From assembly GCF_004799495.1 (NCBI RefSeq), contig NZ_SSMY01000002.1, positions 62,001 to 126,000 on the forward strand: a DNA stretch of 64,000 bases. Reading direction: 5' to 3'. The notes beneath the pieces are model-generated. The model was not told the DNA's origin, ran no database searches, and saw only the letters and a program-made list of their open reading frames with translations. Numbering within the stretch: position 1 is the first letter of the stretch; each line of letters begins with the position of its first letter. The DNA comes from Sphingomonas sp. (GTDB taxonomy: Bacteria > Pseudomonadota > Alphaproteobacteria > Sphingomonadales > Sphingomonadaceae). Below are positions 42,600-54,564 of the stretch, one piece after another. Both the position numbers and the translations under genes were made by a program.

Positions 42600-43756
42600 G
42601 CGAACGCGGCCTCCCCGCCGGAAAGGTCAGGTTGCGCCGCCCCGACAGGCATGTCGCCCGCAGGGTTGCTGATGGTCTCGATCAGGTCGGCGAGGTCGCG
42701 CGCCGCGTCGGGATGCCCGCACGAGCGCGCGTGGGCGGCGGCATTCTGCAACGCTTCGGGGTCGAGGCCGAGCTTCTGCATCTGCTTGGCCAGCTCGACC
42801 GGCGTGAACTGGCTCTGTGCGATCACGCGCGCGCCGCCAGCTTCGGCGATCTCGCGGGCGTTGTCGGTCTGGTGGTCGTCGGTCGCGCTGGGCAAGGGCA
42901 CCAGGATCGCGGGACGCCCGGCGGCGGTCAGCTCGGCGATGGTCGAGGCGCCTGCACGCGCAATGACGAGGTGCGCCCAGGCGAGATGCTCGGGCAGGTC
43001 GGGCAGGTACGTCGCGAGGTCGGCGGCGATCGACAGCTCGGCGTATTTGGCGCGCGCGCGGTCGATATCCTCGATCCGCGCCTGATGCGTGACCTGCAGG
43101 CGACGGCGGAACGTGACCGGGAGCATCGCGAGGCCATCGGGCACGACCTGCGACAGCACGCTCGCGCCCTGGCTCCCGCCTGTTACCAGCACGCGGAAGA
43201 TGCTGTCTTCCTCGAGCATCGGATACGGGCGATCTCGCAGCGCCAGCACCTCGTCGCGTACCGGGTTGCCGGTCAGCGTCACCTTGCCGCGATACTTGTC
43301 CGCCAGCCGCTCGACCTTGCCGTACGAGGTGGCGATCGCATCCACCTTCCCCGCGACCAGCCGGTTGACGCGGCCGAGCACGGCGTTCTGCTCGTGCACC
43401 GCGCTCGGAATGCCCTTGTTGAATGCCGCGAGCAACGCAGGGAGCGCCGGATAACCCCCGAACCCGATCACCGCCGCCGGCTTCAGCTTCTCGTACAGCT
43501 CGATCGCCTGCGCCCGGCCCGCCCACATCGCGCGGCCGGCGCGATACCAGCCGAGCGGCCCGCCCTGCATCCGCCCGGCGGGGAGCACATGCGTCTCCAC
43601 CCCCTCGAACAGCCCGGGAAAACGCACGCCGCGTTCGTCGCTGATCAGGTCGACACGGTGCCCGCGCCGCTTCAGCTCCTCGGCCAGCGCGGCCGCCGGC
43701 ACCATGTGGCCGCCGGTGCCGCCCGCGGCCAACACGAACTGCCGCACTCTCGTCAT
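42596..43756 (-). CDS. murG: UDP-GlcNAc:lipid I N-acetylglucosaminyltransferase
   Basis: A 386-residue peripheral membrane GT-B glycosyltransferase converting lipid I to lipid II. Glycine-rich loops [13 protein letters not shown] (N-terminus) and [13 protein letters not shown] (about 190-202) are present, as is the UDP-GlcNAc site [24 protein letters not shown] segment ([15 protein letters not shown]). The acidic Gly/Ala-rich C-terminal tail extends about 20 residues beyond the usual end. ATGA overlaps join it to ftsW and murC. Confidence 0.96.
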   Translation of the reverse strand: MTRVRQFVLAAGGTGGHMVPAAALAEELKRRGHRVDLISDERGVRFPGLFEGVETHVLPAGRMQGGPLGWYRAGRAMWAGRAQAIELYEKLKPAAVIGFGGYPALPALLAAFNKGIPSAVHEQNAVLGRVNRLVAGKVDAIATSYGKVERLADKYRGKVTLTGNPVRDEVLALRDRPYPMLEEDSIFRVLVTGGSQGASVLSQVVPDGLAMLPVTFRRRLQVTHQARIEDIDRARAKYAELSIAADLATYLPDLPEHLAWAHLVIARAGASTIAELTAAGRPAILVPLPSATDDHQTDNAREIAEAGGARVIAQSQFTPVELAKQMQKLGLDPEALQNAAAHARSCGHPDAARDLADLIETISNPAGDMPVGAAQPDLSGGEAAFA

Positions 43757-44973
43757 TCGCCGCTCCATTTCACGACATAGGGTGAGCGGCTCACAAACGG
43801 GTTCCGGCGGGTAAAGGCAAGCAGCAACCCCATTCCGACCGACAGCGCGATCATCGACGACCCGCCGTAGGAGATGAACGGCATCGTCATGCCCTTGGAC
43901 GGGGCAAGGCCGGTGTTGACCGCCATGCTGATCAATGCCTGCACGCCGAACTGGATCGCGAGGCCCGACGCCGCCAGCATGCGGAAATCGTCCTGCTCGT
44001 CGAGCAGCTTGACGAACACGCGCACGACGATCGCAAGAAAAATGAGCGCGACGATCCCGCACGCGATCAGCCCGAATTCCTCGCCGATCACCGAGAAGAT
44101 GTAATCGGTGTGCGCTTCGGGCAGGCGGAACTTCATCTGTCCCCCGCCGGGACCGGTGCCGAGCCAGCCGCCCGCGGTCAGCGTCGCGCGCGCGGCGTTG
44201 ACCTGGAAATGCTCGGCCGGGTCGGACGAGCCCGGAAACAGGAAGGCATCGATCCGGGTGCGCGCGGTTCCGTAGAAGATATAGGCCGCGACCACGCCGA
44301 CGATGGCGGCCCCCATTAGGCTCATGATCATGCGGGTCGACACGCCGGAGATCAGCAGCAGCGCCAGCCACACAACGCAGAACACGACGGTCTGGCCGAA
44401 ATCGGGCTGAAGCATGAGGAGCGCGGCGACGGTCGCGGTCAAGCCGCCGGTCAGCAGCATCAGCATCCCCGCCGACAGTCCTTCCTTTCCCTTGAGCGAG
44501 AGGAGCCATGCGGTCGCGACGATGAAGCAGGGCTTGAGGAATTCGGACGGCTGGAACTGCGCGATGCCGACCCCGAGCCAGCGCCGCGCACCGTTCACCG
44601 TCACGCCGGCGATCGGCACCAGCATCAGGCAGACGAGGAACCCCGCGCACCCGATCAGGGCAAGCCGGCGCGCGCGGTCGGCGGGCAGCATCGACACGAC
44701 GAACAGGACGGGCAGCGACACGCACACCCACATCAGCTGCCGCCAGAAATAATAGAGCGGCGCCATATGGTGCGTCGCGTCCGAATAGCGTTGCGCGGTC
44801 GCGGGCGAGGCGGCGGCCACCGCGACCAGCCCGATCGCGATCAGGAACAGCGTCAGGATCAGGATCAGCCAGTCGATATCCCAGAACCATGCGCCCAGCG
44901 CCGAGCGGTCGGCGCGCCCGCCGCGCCGCGCGACGCGAGTCAGCAGGCCGTCCTTGGCGGGGACGCTGCTCAC
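43753..44973 (-). CDS. ftsW: Septal peptidoglycan glycosyltransferase FtsW
   Basis: A 406-residue SEDS-family membrane protein with about ten helices that polymerises lipid II at the septum together with FtsI. Signatures include NGARRWLGVGIAQFQPSEF, MLQPDFGQTVVF, EAHTDYIFSVIGEEFG and MPFISYGGSSM. Start placed at a GTG in a GTGA overlap with murD; no ATG fits upstream of TM1. Confidence 0.95.
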   Translation of the reverse strand: MSSVPAKDGLLTRVARRGGRADRSALGAWFWDIDWLILILTLFLIAIGLVAVAAASPATAQRYSDATHHMAPLYYFWRQLMWVCVSLPVLFVVSMLPADRARRLALIGCAGFLVCLMLVPIAGVTVNGARRWLGVGIAQFQPSEFLKPCFIVATAWLLSLKGKEGLSAGMLMLLTGGLTATVAALLMLQPDFGQTVVFCVVWLALLLISGVSTRMIMSLMGAAIVGVVAAYIFYGTARTRIDAFLFPGSSDPAEHFQVNAARATLTAGGWLGTGPGGGQMKFRLPEAHTDYIFSVIGEEFGLIACGIVALIFLAIVVRVFVKLLDEQDDFRMLAASGLAIQFGVQALISMAVNTGLAPSKGMTMPFISYGGSSMIALSVGMGLLLAFTRRNPFVSRSPYVVKWSGE

Positions 44974-46268
44974 GACATCGCCTCGACCAGTCCGCGGAAG
45001 GTGTCGCCGCGGTCCTCGTAATCGCGGAACTGGTCGAACGAGGCGCAAGCGGGCGAGAGCAGCACGGTATCGCCCGGTTCCGCCGCCGCGCGCGCGAGGT
45101 CGACCGCGTCGGTCAACGTGCCGGCATAGGTCGCCGGCATCGCCTCCGCGAGCAGGTCGCGGAACAGCATCCCAGCCTCGCCGATCGTGTACGCCGCGCG
45201 GACATGACCGAACGAGGGGCGGCATGCGTCCAGATTGTCGCTCTTGGCCTGCCCCCCGAGGATCCAGTGGATCCGGTCGAACGCGGCGAGCGCGGGTGCG
45301 GCCGAGTCCGGGTTGGTCGCCTTGCTGTCGTTGACGTAAGCGACGCCTGCCACGACGGCGATGCGTTCCATCCGGTGCGGGAGGCCCCTGAAGCTCTCCA
45401 GCCCCGCGTCGATCGCGGCTTCGGAAATGCCGAGCGCCTGACAGGTGGTGATCGCGGCGAGCGCGTTCTGCGCGTTGTGCGGGCCCTGCAGCGCCGGCCA
45501 GCGCGACTGGTCCATGCACACGCCCGGCGCGATCTTGTGGAGATGCTCGCCCCGCGACGACAAGCTCCGCGCGATCTTCGCCGACGCATCGTCGCCGATC
45601 CCGATCACCGCGTCGTGGCCGGGCGATTGCATGTCGAACAGCCGCGCCTTGGCAGCGGCATAGCCCTCGAACCCATTATAGCGGTCGAGATGGTCGGGCG
45701 TGATGTTGAGCAGCACCGCGACGTCGCAATCGAGGTTGTGCGTCAGGTCGAGCTGGTAGCTCGACAGTTCGAGGACGTACACGCCGCCTTCGGGCAACGG
45801 CTCCTCGCCCAGGATCGGGAGCCCGATATTGCCGCCGAGCCGCGCCGGGATGCCCGCGGTATCGACGATATGATGGATCAGCGCGGTCGTGGTCGACTTG
45901 CCGTTGGTCCCGGTGATCCCCACCACCCGGTGCGACGGCAGGTTCTCGCGCGCCTCCGCGAACAGCTCGATGTCCCCGATGATCGGGACGCCGGCCGCGC
46001 GGGCCTTCGACGCGACGGGATGATTGTTGAGTGGGACGCCGGGCGACACCACCACGCCGTCGAACCCCGCCAGGTCCATCGTCGCGGTGTCGGCCAGTGT
46101 CACGCCGTGCGGGTGATATTCGATCACCGCCTTGCGCACGGTCTCGTCGGCATCCCAGGCGAACACCTCGGCGCCGGTCGAAACCAGCGCCTCGACCGTC
46201 GCGGCGCCCGAGCGCGCCAGCCCCAGCACCGCATAGCGTCTGTCGCGCCAGGCGGGGCTGACGATCAC
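44970..46268 (-). CDS. murD: UDP-N-acetylmuramoylalanine--D-glutamate ligase
   Basis: A 432-residue Mur ligase adding D-Glu. It has [13 protein letters not shown] at the N-terminus, the P-loop [16 protein letters not shown] (about 106-121), the carbamoyl-Lys region [20 protein letters not shown] and the C-terminal [20 protein letters not shown], which is diagnostic for MurD. Start placed at a GTG in a GTGA overlap with mraY. Confidence 0.96.
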   Translation of the reverse strand: MIVSPAWRDRRYAVLGLARSGAATVEALVSTGAEVFAWDADETVRKAVIEYHPHGVTLADTATMDLAGFDGVVVSPGVPLNNHPVASKARAAGVPIIGDIELFAEARENLPSHRVVGITGTNGKSTTTALIHHIVDTAGIPARLGGNIGLPILGEEPLPEGGVYVLELSSYQLDLTHNLDCDVAVLLNITPDHLDRYNGFEGYAAAKARLFDMQSPGHDAVIGIGDDASAKIARSLSSRGEHLHKIAPGVCMDQSRWPALQGPHNAQNALAAITTCQALGISEAAIDAGLESFRGLPHRMERIAVVAGVAYVNDSKATNPDSAAPALAAFDRIHWILGGQAKSDNLDACRPSFGHVRAAYTIGEAGMLFRDLLAEAMPATYAGTLTDAVDLARAAAEPGDTVLLSPACASFDQFRDYEDRGDTFRGLVEAMS

Positions 46269-47343
46269 CGCAACTTCAGCGTCGACAGCCCCGCCAGCGC
46301 GAGGACCAGCGCGACGATCCAGAAACGAATGACGACGGTCGATTCCGCCCAGCCGAGTTGTTCGAAATGGTGATGGATCGGCGCCATCTTGAACACCCGT
46401 CTGCCGGTGCGCTTGTACCAGAATACCTGGATGATGACCGACATCGCCTCGACCACGAACAGCCCGCCGATGATCCCCAGCACCAGTTCGTGGTGCGCGG
46501 TCACGGCGATCGTCCCAAGCGCGCCGCCGAGCGCGAGGCTGCCGGTGTCGCCCATAAAGACGGCCGCCGGCGGCGCGTTGAACCACAGGAACGCGAGCCC
46601 CGCCCCGATCATCGCGCCGCAGAAGATCGCGAGGTCGCCGACGCGCGGGATGTGCGGAATGCCGAGATAGTCGGCGAACTTCACGTTGCCGGCGAGATAC
46701 ACGATGATCATCAGCGTCACGGATGCGATGATCACCGGCATCGACGCGAGCCCGTCGAGCCCGTCGGTCAGGTTCACCGCATTGCCGAACCCGACGATCG
46801 TGAAAGCCGCGAACGCGATGTAGAACCAGCCGAGGTTTATCACGTGGCCGTTGTAGAACGGCAAATAGAGCTGCGTTCCGTTCGCGGTATTGGTGTGGAT
46901 GATGATCGCGCTGGCGATCCCGGCGATGATGAACTCGCCGACCAGCCGGATCCGCCCGGAGACGCCCGCGGTACTCGCCTTCCTCACCTTGTCGTAATCG
47001 TCGAGGAACCCGATCGTCCCGAACCCGAGCGTCACGAACAGGCACGCCCAGACGTAGGGGTTGCTCAAGTCCATCCACAGCAGGATCGAGGATGCCATGC
47101 TGGTCAGGATCATCAGCCCGCCCATCGTGGGCGTGCCGACCTTGGCGAGGTGAGTTTGCGGCCCGTCGCTGCGGATCGGCTGCCCCTTGCCCTGGCGAAC
47201 GCGCAGCCAGCCGATGAATTTCGGTCCGACGATCAGCCCGATCAGCAGCGCTGTCGCCACCGCCGCGCCCGTGCGGAACGTCTGGTAGCGGATCAGGTTG
47301 AGCCCGTGGGCGAACCCGAACTGCGCGGCGATCCAGTACAGCA

Positions 47344-47344
<1 letters not shown>
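46265..47344 (-). CDS. mraY: Phospho-N-acetylmuramoyl-pentapeptide transferase
   Basis: A 359-residue ten-helix membrane enzyme forming lipid I. Catalytic motifs are visible: [11 protein letters not shown] with the preceding [18 protein letters not shown] (Asp pair), [10 protein letters not shown] and [13 protein letters not shown]. It shares one base with the murF stop (TAATG) and overlaps murD by 4 nt. Confidence 0.97.
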
Positions 47345-48710
<1,366 letters not shown>

Positions 48711-48714
<4 letters not shown>

Positions 48715-50129
48715 GGCGCCGCGGCCTCGCGCGCGACCGTCACGTCGTCGAACGGCAGAACGAGATCGCCGACGATCTGGCCCTGCTCGTGCCCCTTGCC
48801 GGCGATCAGGACGATGTCCTCGGCGCCCGCCACCGCCACCGCCTCGCCGATCGCGCGCCTGCGGTCGCCGATCTCGGTCGCGTCGGGCGCGCCCTTCAAC
48901 ACCTCGGCGCGGATGTCGGCGGGGAGCTCGCTGCGCGGATTGTCGTCGGTCACGATCACCAGATCGCCGTAGCGCGCCGCGATCTCCCCCATCAACTCGC
49001 GCTTGCCGTGGTCGCGGTCGCCGCCCGCGCCGAACACCACGATGAGCCGCCCGGCGGTGTGCGGCTTGAGCGCGGCGATGGCGGCTTCGAGCGCATCGGG
49101 GGTATGCGCATAATCGACATAGACCGGCGCGCCGGCGCGATTGATCACCGCGCGCTCGAGCCGCCCGCGCACGGGCTGGAGCCGCGAGAGGTTCTGGATC
49201 GTCTGCGCGACATCGCCGCCGGTCGCGATCACCAGCCCCGCCGCCGTCAGCGCGTTAGCCGCCTGGTACGCGCCGATCAGCGGCAGCATGACCTTATGCT
49301 CGCGCCCTTCGGCCTCGATCACCAGCCCCTGCCCGAGCAAGGTCGGATCGCGGCTGACCAGCCGAAGCGTCGCGCCGCGCTCGCCGATGGTGATCAGGTT
49401 CTGCCGCCGGGCAAGCGCTAGGTCGACCACGCGCGCCGCCTGCGGATCGTCCGCCCAAACCACCGCGGTGCCCTCGTCGGCAAGCACTTCGGAAAACAGC
49501 CGCAGCTTGGCGGTCAGGTAATTCGCCATGTCGCCGTGATAGTCGAGGTGATCGCGGCTGAGGTTGGTGAACGCCGCTGCCGATACCTTCAGGCCTTCGG
49601 TGCGGTATTGGCTCAGCCCATGGCTCGACGCCTCGAACGCGACATGCGTCACGCCCTCGCGCGCGAGCCCCGCGACGTTCGACAGGAAGGTGACGACGTC
49701 GGGCGTGGTCAGCCCGGTCGAGACGCTGTCGTCCGACGTGGTGACGCCCAGCGTGCCGATCGACGCGGCGTGGAATCCCGCCATCCGCCAGAGCTGGCGC
49801 GTCATCTCGACGGTCGAGGTCTTGCCGTTGGTGCCCGTGACGGCGACGCAGGTTTCGGGGAACGGCGCGAAGAAGGCTGCCGCGAGGTGCGCGAATTCCT
49901 GCCGCGGGTTGTCGGCGGCGATGTGGAGCGCACCCTCGACGGTCACGCCCGGCCGTGCGACGACGGCGATCGCGCCAGCCGCGACCGCCGCGGGAATATA
50001 ATCCTCGCCGTTGACGCTGGCGCCTTCGAACGCGCCGAAGATCGTGCCGGGCGCGACTTTCCTATGGTCGATCGCGAAGCCGGTGACGCTGGCGTCGCTC
50101 CCGCCCGTCACCAGCCCGCCGAGCTTCAT
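48711..50129 (-). CDS. murE: UDP-MurNAc-L-Ala-D-Glu--meso-diaminopimelate ligase
   Basis: A 472-residue Mur ligase. The N-terminal DHRKVAPGTIFGAFEG, P-loop VTGTNGKTSTVEMT (about 95-108) and FTNLSRDHLDYHGDM are present. The DNPR motif in VTDDNPRSELP marks specificity for meso-diaminopimelate rather than lysine, which agrees with a Gram-negative wall. The ends overlap ftsI and murF by ATGA. Confidence 0.96.
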
Positions 50130-51862
50130 TGCGAATCCGTCATGTTCTGCGGGTTCGCCCCCGGCGCGCGCCAGATCAGCGGCAGCAAGTCGCTGACATC
50201 GATGTCGCGGCTCGCATCGGGCATCACACCCAGCATCGGCCCGGCGCGCAGGATGAAGCGGTCGACCACCGGCGCGGCGGTATAGGCGGCGGTATTGACC
50301 GCGCCGTTGGGCGAATCGAGCATCACGATCACCACATAGCGCGGTGCGTCCATCGGGAAAGCCGCCGCGAACGTCGAGACATTGGCTTTCTTCGAATAGC
50401 CGCCGCCGGTCGCGACCTCGGCGGTCCCGGTCTTGCCCCCGACGCGGAACCCCGCGGCATCGGCTTTCTTGCCCGTCCCTTGCAGCACCACGAGGCGGAG
50501 GAGCTGCCGCATGCGGTCGCTGGTCGACTGGCTGATCACGCGCCGGCCCGGGATGGCCTGGCCGGGCTGGACCTTCATCAGCGTCGCGGGGTGCCAGACA
50601 CCGCCATTGACCAGCGCGGCATAGGCGGCCGCGAGGTGGAGCGGAGTCACCGCGACACCGTGCCCATAGGCCGAGGTCATCGTCGTGATGCGGCTGAACT
50701 TTTGCGGGAACAACGTCCGCCCGCGCGCCGGCAGCTCGAACGGCATCGGCTGGTCGAAGCCCATCAGCCGGAACATGTGCGAGAGCTTGTCGCCACCCAG
50801 TTCATCGGCGATCCGCGCCGTCGCGATGTTGGACGAATAGATCAGCGTTTCGGGAATATTGAGCCAGCGCCGCTGCTCGTCGCCGCGATCGTCGTGGATC
50901 AGGAAGCGGTCGATCGCCAGCGGCACGGTCGCATCGAACCGCCGCGCCATCGACGTCACCGTGCCGCTGTCGATCGCGGCCGCGACGGTAATCGGCTTGA
51001 AGGTCGACCCCAGTTCGTAGGCCGCGGTGGTCACGCGATTGTAGAAGGGTCCGGGAAGCTGCTTGCCGTTCGAATCGACCTCGGGCTTGGGCGCCATGCC
51101 GGGGTTGTTGGGGTTGAAGGTCGGGAACGACGCCAGCGCCATCACCTCGCCGGTCTTGACGTCGAGCACGACGCCAGCGCCGCCCTTCGCCTTGAGCGCG
51201 GTGACTTGCTGACCGAGCTCGTTCTCCAGCGCCGATTGCGCGCGGACGTCGATCGACAGCGCGACCGGCTGGCCGCTCCTGGTCGGATCGGTCAGTTGCC
51301 CGTCGAGCGCGCGCTCCATCCCCGATGCGCCCTTCCCGCCCATGTCGAGGAAGCCGAGCACCGGCGCCGCGAGTTCGGATTGGGGGTACAGCCGCTGCGG
51401 CTCGCGCTCGAACACCAGGGCCGGCTCGCCGATCGCGTTAACCTCGGTAACGAGCGACGCCGAGGCGTCACGTTCGATATAGGAGAAATTCTTGGCCGAC
51501 AGCTGGCCGTAGATCTTGCTCTCGTCGAGCCCGAGGATGCCCGCCAGCCGCTGCGCAATGTCGCGCTTGTCGCCGAGCAGTTCGTCGGGATGCACCCCGA
51601 TCGCCCAGGCGTCGATCGTGCGCGCGAGCGGCGCGCCGTTGCGGTCGACGATATCGCCACGCGCGACACGGGCGCCGATCGTGGTGGCCGAGGCCGGCCC
51701 CGCGAACATCGCGAAGAACGCGAGCTTGCTCAGGACGAGGCATACCGCGCCGCCATAGAGCAGCATCATGATCATCAGCCGCTTTTGCGCGGTCGCCCGG
51801 TTGACGCCGCGATCGTCGGTCAGGCGGCGCGGCGACAAGGGCCGCGCGAGCGTCTCGGTCAT
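50126..51862 (-). CDS. ftsI: Septal transpeptidase FtsI (PBP3)
   Basis: A 578-residue class B penicillin-binding protein. A cytoplasmic N-terminus (about 1-28), one membrane helix (about 29-52), a pedestal domain beginning with RGDIVDRNGAPLA (about 68-80) and the transpeptidase domain. Active-site motifs are STFK (nucleophile Ser286), SSN (343-345) and KTGT (477-480). It cross-links septal peptidoglycan with FtsW. It shares one base with the ftsL stop and overlaps murE. Confidence 0.96.
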   Translation of the reverse strand: MTETLARPLSPRRLTDDRGVNRATAQKRLMIMMLLYGGAVCLVLSKLAFFAMFAGPASATTIGARVARGDIVDRNGAPLARTIDAWAIGVHPDELLGDKRDIAQRLAGILGLDESKIYGQLSAKNFSYIERDASASLVTEVNAIGEPALVFEREPQRLYPQSELAAPVLGFLDMGGKGASGMERALDGQLTDPTRSGQPVALSIDVRAQSALENELGQQVTALKAKGGAGVVLDVKTGEVMALASFPTFNPNNPGMAPKPEVDSNGKQLPGPFYNRVTTAAYELGSTFKPITVAAAIDSGTVTSMARRFDATVPLAIDRFLIHDDRGDEQRRWLNIPETLIYSSNIATARIADELGGDKLSHMFRLMGFDQPMPFELPARGRTLFPQKFSRITTMTSAYGHGVAVTPLHLAAAYAALVNGGVWHPATLMKVQPGQAIPGRRVISQSTSDRMRQLLRLVVLQGTGKKADAAGFRVGGKTGTAEVATGGGYSKKANVSTFAAAFPMDAPRYVVIVMLDSPNGAVNTAAYTAAPVVDRFILRAGPMLGVMPDASRDIDVSDLLPLIWRAPGANPQNMTDSQ

Positions 51863-52437
51863 TACCGGGCGTCCTCGCTGCCGACGCGGCGCATCAGGTC
51901 GCCGAGCGACGAGCCGCCCATGATCCGGCGGTCGAGCATCGCGATCTGCGCACGCGGCTTGGCGGTCGCGCGCGCCACGGCGGGTTGCGCTTTGGCGACA
52001 CTCGCCAGCACGGCCTTGGCGGGCTTGGCCTTGGCGGCGGGCGGCATATCGGTGGCGGCGGCCGGCGTGGTTTCGATCGTCGCGGCGTCGAGCGGCGCGC
52101 TTGGGATCACCGCCGCGGCGGTCTGCGCTTGCGCCTGACCATCCAGCGCGAGCGACGCGAGCTGGCCGTCGTCGCGGACATATTGCGCGGCGGTCGGCGC
52201 CGAGAGCTTCAACGTGTCGCCGTTCCAGCGCTGCAACTGGGCAAGGTTGGCGCGCGTGTCGAATTCGGTCTCCAGCGCGCGGATGTCGCGCTGGGTCGAG
52301 GCGATCGAGCGTTCGACGTCGGCGAGCTTGTTGCGCTCCGCCGCGACGCGCGACGACATCAAATAGCAGGCGAGGATCACGCCCACGCACACCACGAACC
52401 AGCCGAACCAGCGAAACCGAGTCACCACGACCATCAC
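51862..52437 (-). CDS. ftsL: Cell division protein FtsL with extended C-terminus
   Basis: A 191-residue protein in the FtsL position. A short cytoplasmic part, one membrane helix (about 8-28) and a coiled coil (about 30-70, [25 protein letters not shown]) are as expected. FtsL usually has about 90-120 residues; here about 80 additional Ala/Thr/Lys-rich residues follow, ending in a small arginine-rich segment. Sequence identity of FtsL proteins is low, so the assignment relies on topology and on the place between rsmH and ftsI. Confidence 0.85.
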   Translation of the reverse strand: MMVVVTRFRWFGWFVVCVGVILACYLMSSRVAAERNKLADVERSIASTQRDIRALETEFDTRANLAQLQRWNGDTLKLSAPTAAQYVRDDGQLASLALDGQAQAQTAAAVIPSAPLDAATIETTPAAATDMPPAAKAKPAKAVLASVAKAQPAVARATAKPRAQIAMLDRRIMGGSSLGDLMRRVGSEDAR

Positions 52438-53378
52438 GCTTCTCCCGCCCAGGGTGCCGCCGCCGTCCGATGCGCCACCCGCAATGTCGCCGACCGCGCG
52501 CGTGGGTTCGCCGCGATCTCCCCTTCGTCCGCGCGCACCGCGCGCCCGACCTTCTCGAAACTCGCCGCCGCGCCGGCCGCCGCCGGGGGCAGATGCCGCG
52601 ACCCCGCGGGCGTCGACCCGCTGCGCTCGCGAAAGAATCGCTTCACCAGCCGGTCCTCGAGCGAATGGAACGTCACCACCGCGAGCCGCCCGCCGGGCTT
52701 GAGCACGCGCTCGGCGGCGGCGAGGCCGTCCGACAGCTCGCCCAGCTCGCGGTTGATGTGGATGCGGATCGCCTGGAAGGTCCGCGTCGCCGGGTCCTTC
52801 TTGTCGTGCGGTTTGTGGCCGAGCGCCTTGCGCACGACGCTCGCGAGTTGTCCGGTGGTGGTCAGCGGGCGTGCGGCGACGATCGCGCGCGCGACGCGGC
52901 GGCTCTTGGGCTCGTCGCCATACTGATAGATGACGTCGGCGATCGTGGCTTCGTCGGCGGTGTTGAGGAAATCCGCGGCGCTGGTCCCCGACTGGCTCAT
53001 CCGCATGTCGAGCGGGCCGTCGGCCTGGAACGAGAAGCCGCGCTCGGCCTGGTCGAGCTGCATCGACGACACGCCGATATCCATCACCACGCCGTCGACC
53101 GGGGTCAGGCCGCGCGCGTCGAGTTCGTGGTTCATCGCCGAAAAAGGCGCTTCGATCAGCGTCAGCCGGTCGTCGTTGGCGGCGACCATCGGCTGGCCGC
53201 CCTCGATCGCGCTAGGGTCGCGGTCGAAGGCGGCCACGGCGGCACCGCGCGACAGAATCGCACGCGTGTAGCCGCCAGCGCCGAAAGTGGCGTCGACGTG
53301 GAGCTCGCCCGGGGTGGGGAGGAGCGCGTCGAGCACCGCGTCGAGGAGCACGGGAACATGCGGGGCGGGCGTGCTCAC
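52434..53378 (-). CDS. rsmH: 16S rRNA m4C1402 methyltransferase RsmH
   Basis: A 314-residue SAM-dependent methyltransferase that modifies C1402 of 16S rRNA. The N-terminal [13 protein letters not shown] and SAM loop [14 protein letters not shown] are typical, as are [26 protein letters not shown] and [16 protein letters not shown]. Start placed at a GTG in a GTGA overlap with mraZ. The C-terminal [13 protein letters not shown] closes the family region. Confidence 0.96.
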   Translation of the reverse strand: MSTPAPHVPVLLDAVLDALLPTPGELHVDATFGAGGYTRAILSRGAAVAAFDRDPSAIEGGQPMVAANDDRLTLIEAPFSAMNHELDARGLTPVDGVVMDIGVSSMQLDQAERGFSFQADGPLDMRMSQSGTSAADFLNTADEATIADVIYQYGDEPKSRRVARAIVAARPLTTTGQLASVVRKALGHKPHDKKDPATRTFQAIRIHINRELGELSDGLAAAERVLKPGGRLAVVTFHSLEDRLVKRFFRERSGSTPAGSRHLPPAAAGAAASFEKVGRAVRADEGEIAANPRARSATLRVAHRTAAAPWAGEA

Positions 53379-53875
53379 AACATACCCTTTTCTTCGAGCG
53401 CGCCGCGGCACGCGTCCTTCATCACTTCGGGCGCGTCGGGGTCGGCGAGCAGCGTTTCGGGGTCCCAGATCTCGAAATAATGGATCGATCCGTAGAAGAA
53501 GGCGTGCTTGGTGATGTTGACCTTGCGCTTGTGCCAGCCGACCAGGACGCAGCGGCCGGTCGAATCGAACCCGATCGTCTCGCCACCGCCGGAGAGGCGC
53601 CGGAGCTGGCTGTCGTCGGGGTCGCCATTCTCGTCGGTGCGCTCGAGCGAGGTCGCGGTGGCGCGCGCGATCTCTTCCTCGAACCGCGCCTGGTCGTAGC
53701 CGACGAGGCATTTCCACTTGTGGTGAACGTTGATGCGGACGGTGGGGCCGCCCTTCATCGTTTCGGGATCGCTGTTGGCGATGATCGCGTCGCGGAACTT
53801 GGCGGGGATGGAGACGCGGCTCTTGTCGTCGACAAGCTGCAACGCCGTTCCCGTGTAGATGCCGCGTCCCGCCAC
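53375..53875 (-). CDS. mraZ: Transcriptional regulator MraZ
   Basis: A 166-residue protein with two MraZ/AbrB-like swapped-hairpin domains. The first includes [17 protein letters not shown] (about 14-30) and the second [18 protein letters not shown] (about 100-118). MraZ binds repeated boxes upstream of its own gene and represses the dcw cluster in other bacteria. The usual DxxGR signature reads DDKSR in the first copy. Start is placed at a GTG with a G-rich upstream stretch; an upstream GTG or the ATG at 53962 are possible. Confidence 0.9.
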   Translation of the reverse strand: MAGRGIYTGTALQLVDDKSRVSIPAKFRDAIIANSDPETMKGGPTVRINVHHKWKCLVGYDQARFEEEIARATATSLERTDENGDPDDSQLRRLSGGGETIGFDSTGRCVLVGWHKRKVNITKHAFFYGSIHYFEIWDPETLLADPDAPEVMKDACRGALEEKGML

Positions 53876-54217
53876 GATATCCGCCCCGACCCCCAAAAAA
53901 CACGCACGTCTTTCCCGGCGCGGAAAACGGCCTTCGCCGCCGCCCACGCGAACACGAATCAAACGGGTAAAAACGCCCCTTTAGCTTCCCGATGGCGTAT
54001 CAAGGGAAGGCATGGGACACAATGGTAATCTTTGGGTATTTGTGGGTTATATCGACCGCGTTATAGCTAAGTAGCTGTTAACCAATAAAAAGATTCTTCA
54101 GTGAATTCCCCGAATATTTGAAGAGGATAAGACCGGAGACGCCCGGAAAACGGCGGATTTGCGTCGACTCGGGCGATCGGTGGGAAGATTTCCCATACGC
54201 CGCCCACTTCGGCGTCG
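53876..54217. other. Intergenic region upstream of the dcw cluster
   Basis: A 342-bp gap, markedly AT-richer than its surroundings (centre 54020-54120). I see no ORF with coding character. It contains three GANTC sites (53956-53960, 54092-54096, 54166-54170), recognised by the CcrM methylase in this class, and four 10-bp-spaced TGGG/TGGT boxes. A leftward TATAAC (in 54056-54064) with TTATTG 17 nt upstream is a weak promoter candidate for the cluster. No EcfG-type promoter is present. Confidence 0.6.
54013..54046 (+). promoter_or_regulatory. Putative MraZ operator: four boxes at 10-bp spacing
   Basis: TGGG at 54013, TGGT at 54023, TGGG at 54033 and TGGG at 54043: exactly one helical turn apart. 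MraZ of Escherichia coli binds TGGGN repeats separated by 5 nt (10-bp period) upstream of mraZ. Here the boxes are about 140 nt upstream of the mraZ start and read in the orientation opposite to that gene, which is a caveat. Confidence 0.5.
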
Positions 54218-54499
54218 TCACGGCTTGGTCGGGGTTGGCGACGCGGCCGGGGCGACGCCCAGCTCGGCGAGGGGCTCGCTGGTCGGAGCGGCAGCCGGCG
54301 TCATACCGTTCGACACGCTAAGATTGGCGGCGACGTCCGCCTTGGGCGCGCCGATCGCGGTGCCCGGGCGCTCGCGGCTGACGATTCCGAAGATCGTCGC
54401 GGCGAGCCCGATCAGCAGGAGCACGGCGCCGAGGCCGATCAGCCCCACCTTCACCCGCTGCATCGTCTGGATTGAATCGCGAACCACTGTTTTAATCAT
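54218..54499 (-). CDS. Small single-span membrane protein, unknown function
   Basis: A 93-residue protein. A basic N-terminus (MIKTVVRDSIQTMQR) precedes one transmembrane helix (about 17-40); the rest is Ala/Pro/Thr-rich and probably disordered in the periplasm. No family is recognised. It lies between cysK and mraZ on the same strand, with gaps on both sides, so it may be transcribed on its own. Confidence 0.6.
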   Translation of the reverse strand: MIKTVVRDSIQTMQRVKVGLIGLGAVLLLIGLAATIFGIVSRERPGTAIGAPKADVAANLSVSNGMTPAAAPTSEPLAELGVAPAASPTPTKP

Positions 54500-54564
54500 G
54501 TGTGGCTTTTAGGTAACGACTTGATCGAGGTTTGTCCAACCCGCAAGCCGCACGGGCCGTCGCA

